Assembly: GCA_963841965.1 (NCBI GenBank)
Contig: CAWJES010000017.1
Location: forward strand, 1 to 10,816
Direction: 5' to 3'
DNA: 10,816 nucleotides
Source of the DNA: Palsa-459 sp963841965
Lineage (GTDB): Bacteria > Actinomycetota > Acidimicrobiia > Acidimicrobiales > RAAP-2
The notes under the pieces: model-generated
Told to the model about the DNA's origin: nothing
What the model saw: only the letters and a program-made list of their open reading frames with translations
The model's database searches: none
Part shown: positions 6,179 through 10,816 of the stretch, in pieces
How positions within the stretch are numbered: the first letter of the stretch is position 1
Layout of the letters: every line of letters begins with the position of its first letter
Translations under genes and position numbers: made by a program

Positions 6179-7735
6179 GTGAGCGCAGGCGTCGTTGATG
6201 GCTCCGAGCGAGATGAGCAGCCGGCCACTTCTGGACCCTTGCTCCGCGTCGAGCACATCGCGAAATCCTTCGGACCCGTCAAGGCGCTGATCGACGGCTC
6301 GATCGATTTGCACAGGGGCGAAACCCACGCACTGCTGGGGGAGAACGGCGCCGGGAAGTCGACGCTCGTCAAGATCCTGGCCGGGGTCCACCAGCACGAC
6401 AAGGGGCGGATCCTGCTCGACGGGGCGCCCGTCTCCTTTCACACGCCGAACGCCGCCATCGAGGCAGGCATTTCGGTGATCTACCAGGAGGCAACCCTCT
6501 TCCCGGACCTGACAGTCGCCGAGAACATCTTCATGGGCAGGCAGCCGCTCGGTCGCGGCCGCAAGATCCGCCACAAGGAGATGATCAGGCGCACTGCGGA
6601 GGCATTCGACCGGCTCGGTGTCACACTCGACCCAACCCGGCTTGCCCGAGGACTGTCGGTTGCCGACCAGCAGCTGGTGGAGATCGCGAAGGCGATCTCC
6701 TTCAACGCACAGATCATAATCATGGACGAACCGACTGCCGCGCTGCCCGAAGCCGAGGTCGCCCGTTTGTTCGACGTCGTGCGGAACCTTCGCGAAGCTG
6801 ACGCCGCCGTGATGTTCATCTCCCACCGGCTCGAAGAGGTGTTCACGAACTGCCAGCGATTGACGGTCATGCGCGACGGGGCATTCGTGATGGCCGCGCG
6901 TGTCGAGGACGTCACGATCGACGACGTCATCCAGTCGATGATCGGGCGGGACCTGGGGGAGTTGTATTCGAAGGAGCATTCAACTGCCCGGCGAGCGCGT
7001 CCTGGAGGTCGAGCACCTCACCAGGGAAGGGGTGTTCACGGACGTCAGCTTCGAGGTGCGTGCGGGTGAGATCGTCGCCCTTGCCGGCCTCGTCGGGGCC
7101 GGGAGGGACCGAGGTTGCTCGCGGCGTCTTCGGCATCGACCGGGTGGACGCTGGTACCGTCAAGGTCTTCGGGAGTCAAGCTCCAAGTCGGGATCACCGT
7201 TGGCGGCGATGGCAGCGGGACTCGGCTTCGTGCCCGAGGACAGGCGTCAGCAGGGCCTGGTCATGGAGGTTGGCAATCGATAAGAACATGGCGCTCGCGT
7301 CGCTCCCGAGCCTGAGCCACCTCGGCTTCACCGGAGCAGATCGAGAGACAGTTGGCTTCGGAGTGGGCCGTTCGGTTGCAGCTCAAGTACGGGCGCTTCT
7401 CGAATGTCGCGTCGACGCTTTCGGGCGGCAACCAGCAGAAGGTCGTCCTGGGCAAGTGGTTGGCACGGCACCCCAAGGTCCTCATAATCGACGAGCCCAC
7501 CCGTGGCATCGACATTGGAACCAAGGCTGAGGTGCACCGGCTGCTGGCGGAGCTCGTCGCCAGCGGCGTCGCGGTCCTCATGATCTCCTCCGAGCTCCCC
7601 GAGGTGCTCGGCGTCGCCGACCGGGTTCTTGTCCTGCGCGAGGGCAGGCTGATGGCGGAGTTCTCCAGAGGCGAGGCGACGGAGTCCGCGATCATGAAGG
7701 CGGCGACCGGCCAGATCTCGGCAGCCGCCCGATGA
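6179..7735 (+). CDS. rhaT: Rhamnose ABC transporter, ATP-binding protein, frameshifted
   Basis: Duplicated ATPase of the RbsA/MglA type that powers rhamnose import at the inner face of the membrane. The GTG start at 6179 follows GGGAGGGAA. Domain 1 has Walker A GENGAGKS (residues 54-61), Q-loop YQEATLFPDLTV, signature LSVADQQ (about 160), Walker B IIIMDEPTAAL (about 179) and H-loop FISHRLEEV. Domain 2 has the degenerate Walker A LAGLVGAGR, FVPEDRRQQGLV, signature LSGGNQQKVVLGKWL and Walker B VLIIDEPTRGIDIG, as usual in this family. Five single-base shifts occur between 6985 and 7335: near 6985-6990, in the ggg at about 7104-7107, near 7170-7190, near 7274-7280 and near 7330 (one C missing before PEQIERQLASEW). 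The repaired protein is about 518 residues, the normal length. The stop overlaps the rhaP start as ATGA. The many close indels in a conserved protein point to sequencing error. Confidence 0.9.
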
Positions 7736-8769
7736 CCGCCGTCGAGACGCCCCCGCAGCTCCGCTCGAGCTCTCCCAGCCTCGTGCTGCAGGTCCTCAGA
7801 TTCCGAGAGCTCGCCATCGTCGTCGCGATCCTCCTGGTCTTTGGTGTCACCGTCCTCAAGGACCCGTCGTTCGCCAACGCACTCAGCATCCAGCAGCTGC
7901 TCGCTGGACCCGCGATCATCGGTCTCCTCGCCGTGGGAGAGACGCTCGTGATCGTGACCCGCAACGTCGACCTCTCCGTGGGGTCGGTCCTTGGCCTGTC
8001 CGCCTATCTCGTAGGCGACCTCTTCGTCCATGACAAGAGCATCACGATCATCGTGGCTCTCCTGTACGGATTGCTGATCGGCGTGGGCTGCGGTCTGGTG
8101 AACGGCGTGATCGTCGCCTATGCCAGGGTTCCGAGCCTCGTCGTGACGCTCGGGACGCTGTACATCATCCGCGGAGTCACGGCAGTCATCGTCAACGGCA
8201 TCCAGATCAACCCGACCAGCATTCCCCAATCGTTCCTGAAGCTCGGTTCGGGCACCATCCTCGGCATTCCCTACATCTTCATCATCACCACCGTTGCCGT
8301 CGTCGTTGTCGGGTACGTGATGCGGAACTACAGGGCGGCGCGGGACCTCTATGCGATCGGTTCCAACCCCGAGGCGGCCGTGCTCGCCGGGATTCCGGTT
8401 CCAAGGCGAATCCTGAGCGCGTTCGTGATCAGCGGAGCTCTCGCTGGCCTCGGGGGTGCGATCTGGCTCGCCGAGTTCGCGACTGTCGCCTCCACGGCCG
8501 GATCGGGCTACGAGCTGCTGGTCGTCTCCGCTGTCGTGGTCGGCGGGGTGGCCATTTTCGGCGGGAGCGGGACCGTGCTCGGTGCGGCGCTCGGGGCGCT
8601 GCTCTTGAACACGATCGACCAGGCTCTCGTCGCATCGAGGATCTCGTCGTTCTGGAACCAGGCCATCGCCGGCGCGATGCTGCTGCTTGCGATCTCTTTC
8701 GACCGATTCGTCTCGTTGCGCGCCGAGCGGGCCCTTCGCAGGGGGGAGGTCGAGCATGGTCCTGCTTGA
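7732..8769 (+). CDS. rhaP: Rhamnose ABC transporter, permease RhaP
   Basis: Integral membrane permease of the RbsC/AraH family (BPD_transp_2), one of two forming the rhamnose channel. It is an intact 345-residue frame starting at the ATG of the ATGA overlap with rhaT, so translation is probably coupled. Hydrophobic segments recur along the protein (for example LAIVVAILLVFGVTVL, ITIIVALLYGLLIGVGCGLV, IFIITTVAVVVVGYVM). Family hallmarks are VGETLVIVTRNVDLSVGSVLGLSA near residues 65-90, the cytoplasmic loop DLYAIGSNPEAAVLAGIPV that contacts the ATPase, and the late VVGGVAIFGGSGTVLGAALGALLL. Specificity is inferred from the operon. Confidence 0.92.
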   Translation: MTAVETPPQLRSSSPSLVLQVLRFRELAIVVAILLVFGVTVLKDPSFANALSIQQLLAGPAIIGLLAVGETLVIVTRNVDLSVGSVLGLSAYLVGDLFVHDKSITIIVALLYGLLIGVGCGLVNGVIVAYARVPSLVVTLGTLYIIRGVTAVIVNGIQINPTSIPQSFLKLGSGTILGIPYIFIITTVAVVVVGYVMRNYRAARDLYAIGSNPEAAVLAGIPVPRRILSAFVISGALAGLGGAIWLAEFATVASTAGSGYELLVVSAVVVGGVAIFGGSGTVLGAALGALLLNTIDQALVASRISSFWNQAIAGAMLLLAISFDRFVSLRAERALRRGEVEHGPA

Positions 8770-9808
8770 ACAGAAAGATCCCAACCCGACGATGGGCGAG
8801 ACGATTCTTCCTCAGCGGCGCCCGTGGATCCACTTGATCCTTCGCTGGGAGACCGGCCTTGCGATCATCTTCCTCGCAAGCCTGTGGTTCGGGCAGCTCA
8901 ACTCGCCCTACTTCCTCAACTGGGAGACGTTCTTCTTCTCGGGGCTCAACTTCGGCGTTCTCGCGATCATGGCCCTGCCCATGACCCTCATCATCATCAC
9001 CGGCGAGATCGACCTGTCCGTTGCCTCGATTCTCGGTCTCTCTGCCAGTTTGCTCGGCTACCTCTTCATGCACGGGTGGTCGATTTGGCTTGCGATGGGG
9101 CTGTGCCTCGTGGTCGGGATCGCGTGCGGTGCGCTCAACGGCTTCCTGATCACGCGGCTCGGCCTTCCATCGATCGCCGTGACGATCGGGACACTGACCC
9201 TCTACCGGGGAATCGCGCTCATTGTCCTTGGCAGCAACACCGCAGGTGGTTTCCCAGCATCGTTCACGAGGATCAGCCTTCCCCTCGGTGGCACGCACCT
9301 CGCGTTCGACTTCGTCGTCTTCGTGGTCCTGGCGATCGCATTCGGCCTCACGCTCCACGCAACATCACTGGGCAGGTCCCTCTATGCGATCGGGCTGCAA
9401 CCCGAGACCGCCTTCTTCTCGGGCATCCGCGTGAAGCGGATCAAGTTCTCGCTCTACGTCCTGTCCGGCTTGATCTGCGCATTCTGCGGGATCCTGACCA
9501 CGTTCCAACTCGCCAGCTCGGCGTCAGACACCGGCCTCGGACTCGAGCTCAACGTCGTGGCCATCGTGCTCTTCGGCGGTATCTCGATCTTCGGCGGCCG
9601 CGGCACGATCGTGGGCGTGGCGCTCTCCGTCGGGGTCTTCGCCAGCCTGCAGGCGTCACTCACCGACAGCAACGTCTCCGCACAGGTCCAGAGCATCGTT
9701 GTCGGCTGCCTGCTCCTTGCGAGCGTCCTCATCCCGAACGCCCGGGAGGCATTCATCCGGGTCAGGAGGCAGTTCCAGCGCCGTACTCTGCCGCAAGGAG
9801 GGACATGA
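8756..9808 (+). CDS. rhaQ: Rhamnose ABC transporter, permease RhaQ
   Basis: Second permease of the importer, same RbsC/AraH family as RhaP and probably its heterodimer partner. The ATG at 8756 follows a strong AGGGGGGAGG and lies 14 bases inside the end of rhaP; an in-frame start further upstream (8687) would lie inside rhaP and is rejected. The 350-residue product shows MTLIIITGEIDLSVASILGLSA, the repeat of the RhaP hallmark, the ATPase-facing loop SLYAIGLQPETAFFSGIRV and the late LFGGISIFGGRGTIVGVALSVG. It is intact, and its stop overlaps the rhaM start as ATGA. Confidence 0.92.
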   Translation: MVLLEQKDPNPTMGETILPQRRPWIHLILRWETGLAIIFLASLWFGQLNSPYFLNWETFFFSGLNFGVLAIMALPMTLIIITGEIDLSVASILGLSASLLGYLFMHGWSIWLAMGLCLVVGIACGALNGFLITRLGLPSIAVTIGTLTLYRGIALIVLGSNTAGGFPASFTRISLPLGGTHLAFDFVVFVVLAIAFGLTLHATSLGRSLYAIGLQPETAFFSGIRVKRIKFSLYVLSGLICAFCGILTTFQLASSASDTGLGLELNVVAIVLFGGISIFGGRGTIVGVALSVGVFASLQASLTDSNVSAQVQSIVVGCLLLASVLIPNAREAFIRVRRQFQRRTLPQGGT

Positions 9809-10128
9809 CCCAGCGAATCTGTTTCCAGCTTCGCGTGGATCCTGCGAGGATCGACGAGTACAAGGAGCGCCATGCGTCGGTCTGGCCCGAAATGCGAGAG
9901 GCGCTGTCGGCGAGCGGGTGGACGAACTACTCGCTGTTCCTCTCACCAGAGGGCGTCCTTATCGGATACCTCGAGTGCGAGAACTTCGAGCGGTCCCTTG
10001 AGAGCATGAATGCCACCGATGTCAATGCGAGGTGGCAGGCATCCATGTCGTCCTACTTCGTCGGGCTCGACGGGGGACCGCCGGACGCGGGTATCAGCCC
10101 GTGGGAAGAGGTTTTTCATCTCGATTGA
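9805..10128 (+). CDS. rhaM: L-rhamnose mutarotase
   Basis: Small cytoplasmic enzyme that interconverts the alpha and beta anomers of L-rhamnose so that imported sugar is in the form used by the isomerase. The 107-residue frame starts at the ATG overlapping the rhaQ stop and is preceded by AAGGAGG. It matches E. coli RhaM along its length: DEYKERHASVWPEM carries Tyr19 and His23, equivalent to E. coli Tyr18 and catalytic His22; NYSLFL carries Tyr42, equivalent to Tyr41; DVNARWQASM and the EVFHLD end match the family's DVCQRWWKYM and EVFYLP. It is intact. Its presence is the strongest evidence that the transporter handles L-rhamnose. Confidence 0.95.
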   Translation: MTQRICFQLRVDPARIDEYKERHASVWPEMREALSASGWTNYSLFLSPEGVLIGYLECENFERSLESMNATDVNARWQASMSSYFVGLDGGPPDAGISPWEEVFHLD

Positions 10129-10188
10129 TGTCGACAAGAGGGAAAAGGTTCCTTTGCGGACCGAGCATTCCAGGAAGCGAGACTATTG

Positions 10189-10816
10189 ATGACCAACAGG
10201 ACAGAGATCAAGGAGATACTGCGCAGGCAGTGGATCGAAACGCCGTCATGGGCCTACGGCAATTCGGGCACCCGATTCAAGGTCTTCTCCCAGAGGGGAG
10301 TCGCGAGGAACCCGTACGAAAAGCTCGAGGACGCAGCGCAGGTCCAGCGGTACACCCGCATCGCGCCATCGGTCGCCCTGCATATCCCGTGGGACCGAGT
10401 CAACGACTACTCGGCGCTGGCGAAGCATGCGGCCGACCTTGGAATCAAGATCGGCGCGATCAACCCGAATGTCTTCCAAGAAGACGACTATCGGCTCGGT
10501 AGCGTGTGCAATCCCGATCCGCGTGTGCGGCGCAAGGCCACCGACCACCTCCTCGAGTGCGTGGAGATTGCAAAGGAAACGAACTCCTTCGCTATCAGTC
10601 TGTGGTTTGCCGATGGCACGAACTACCCGGGCCAGGACAGCATCAGGGGTCGTCAGGAGCGGCTGGCGGAGGCGCTGGCAGAGACGTATGCCGCCCTTGG
10701 TCCTGATGTGGGGATGCTGCTCGAGTACAAGCTGTACGAACCGTCCTTCTACTCGATGGACGTACCTGACTGGGGAACGTCGCTGCTGCATTGCATGGCG
10801 CTCGGTGAGCAGGCGA
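10189..10816 (+). CDS. rhaI: L-rhamnose isomerase, N-terminal part (runs off the window)
   Basis: Converts L-rhamnose to L-rhamnulose, the first committed catabolic step; metal-dependent TIM-barrel enzyme. The ATG at 10189 follows AGGAAG (10172-10177), 60 bases after rhaM. The frame is open without stop to the window edge (209 complete codons), about half of the usual length. It begins TPSWAYGNSGTRFKVFSQRG, followed by PSVALHIPWD, GIKIGAINPNVFQEDDYRLGS, ISLWFADGTNYPGQDS and LLEYKLYEPSFYSMDVPDWG, the pattern of the Pseudomonas stutzeri/Gram-positive type isomerase (RhaI), not of E. coli RhaA. His65 and Glu184 are likely active-site and metal-ligand residues; the other ligands lie beyond the edge. 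In some actinobacterial genomes this enzyme is followed by a fused aldolase/dehydrogenase and a kinase, which would be expected downstream. Confidence 0.9.
   Translation, partial: MTNRTEIKEILRRQWIETPSWAYGNSGTRFKVFSQRGVARNPYEKLEDAAQVQRYTRIAPSVALHIPWDRVNDYSALAKHAADLGIKIGAINPNVFQEDDYRLGSVCNPDPRVRRKATDHLLECVEIAKETNSFAISLWFADGTNYPGQDSIRGRQERLAEALAETYAALGPDVGMLLEYKLYEPSFYSMDVPDWGTSLLHCMALGEQA

Noticed and set aside
5752..6979. Minus-strand open frames opposite the end of rhaS and start of rhaT
   Set aside because: They overlap clearly coding plus-strand DNA and show shadow composition with no motifs.
7261..8784. A 507-codon open frame on the minus strand opposite rhaT and rhaP
   Set aside because: It is rich in D, E, R, G and H with no domain pattern, typical of the antisense of a GC-rich membrane-protein gene; the plus-strand genes are unambiguous.
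8824..10128. A long plus-strand frame through rhaQ that ends as rhaM
   Set aside because: Only the last about 107 residues are a real protein (rhaM), which has its own start and ribosome site at 9805; the upstream part is an out-of-frame reading of rhaQ.
1..10816. Natural transfer of a rhamnose island into a gammaproteobacterium
   Set aside because: No integrase, transposase, att site or target duplication is seen, and the essential leuS gene would be destroyed; a chimeric assembly is simpler.
1..10816. CRISPR arrays, tRNA or rRNA genes, insertion sequences, known riboswitches
   Set aside because: I looked for regularly spaced repeats, tRNA-like cloverleaf ends and terminal inverted repeats with transposase reading frames and saw none.

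Overview
The window joins two unrelated pieces of DNA. Bases 1 to about 1390 are AT-rich and carry, on the minus strand, the conserved gammaproteobacterial gene string leuS - lptE - holA; the protein style and base composition would suit a Methylococcales-like gammaproteobacterium, which is my inference. From about 1393 to the end the DNA is GC-rich with actinobacterial-style proteins and carries an L-rhamnose uptake and catabolism locus. Both leuS (right-hand side of the left block) and a UPF0303/HbpS-like gene (left-hand side of the right block) are cut at the same few bases. This is what a chimeric contig or misassembly looks like, and I do not read it as a natural insertion.

Left block: holA (DNA polymerase III delta, N-terminal part, runs off the left edge), lptE (LPS-assembly lipoprotein) and the last about 50 codons of leuS. 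All three are probably essential genes, yet holA carries three single-base frameshifts and lptE two; leuS has a possible one beside the junction. 

Right block: C-terminal end of a UPF0303 protein (1393-1555); a promoter with a LacI-type operator (about 1630-1667); an L-arabinose/L-fucose isomerase-like gene (1738-3177, four apparent frameshifts); a minus-strand LacI-family repressor (3292-4361); a roughly 500-base regulatory region; then the plus-strand rhamnose operon: substrate-binding protein rhaS (4858-5907), a strong intergenic hairpin (5919-5962), ABC ATPase rhaT (6179-7735, about five frameshifts at 6985-7335), permeases rhaP (7732-8769) and rhaQ (8756-9808), mutarotase rhaM (9805-10128) and the first half of L-rhamnose isomerase rhaI (10189 to the window edge).

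How it works: RhaS captures L-rhamnose outside the membrane, RhaP/RhaQ form the pore and RhaT powers import. RhaM equilibrates the anomers and RhaI converts L-rhamnose to L-rhamnulose. The LacI protein sits between two sugar-catabolic units and probably represses both through operator-like sites seen upstream of each. Kinase/aldolase or dehydrogenase steps would be expected beyond the right edge.

At least fifteen single-base frameshifts, many in or next to short homopolymers and nearly all in otherwise well-conserved proteins, point to uncorrected sequencing indels. Broken genes are therefore described here with their reconstructed extents. I found no convincing novel defence, mobile or RNA system; the most interesting biology is the second, uncharacterised isomerase in a rhamnose locus and the regulatory layout.
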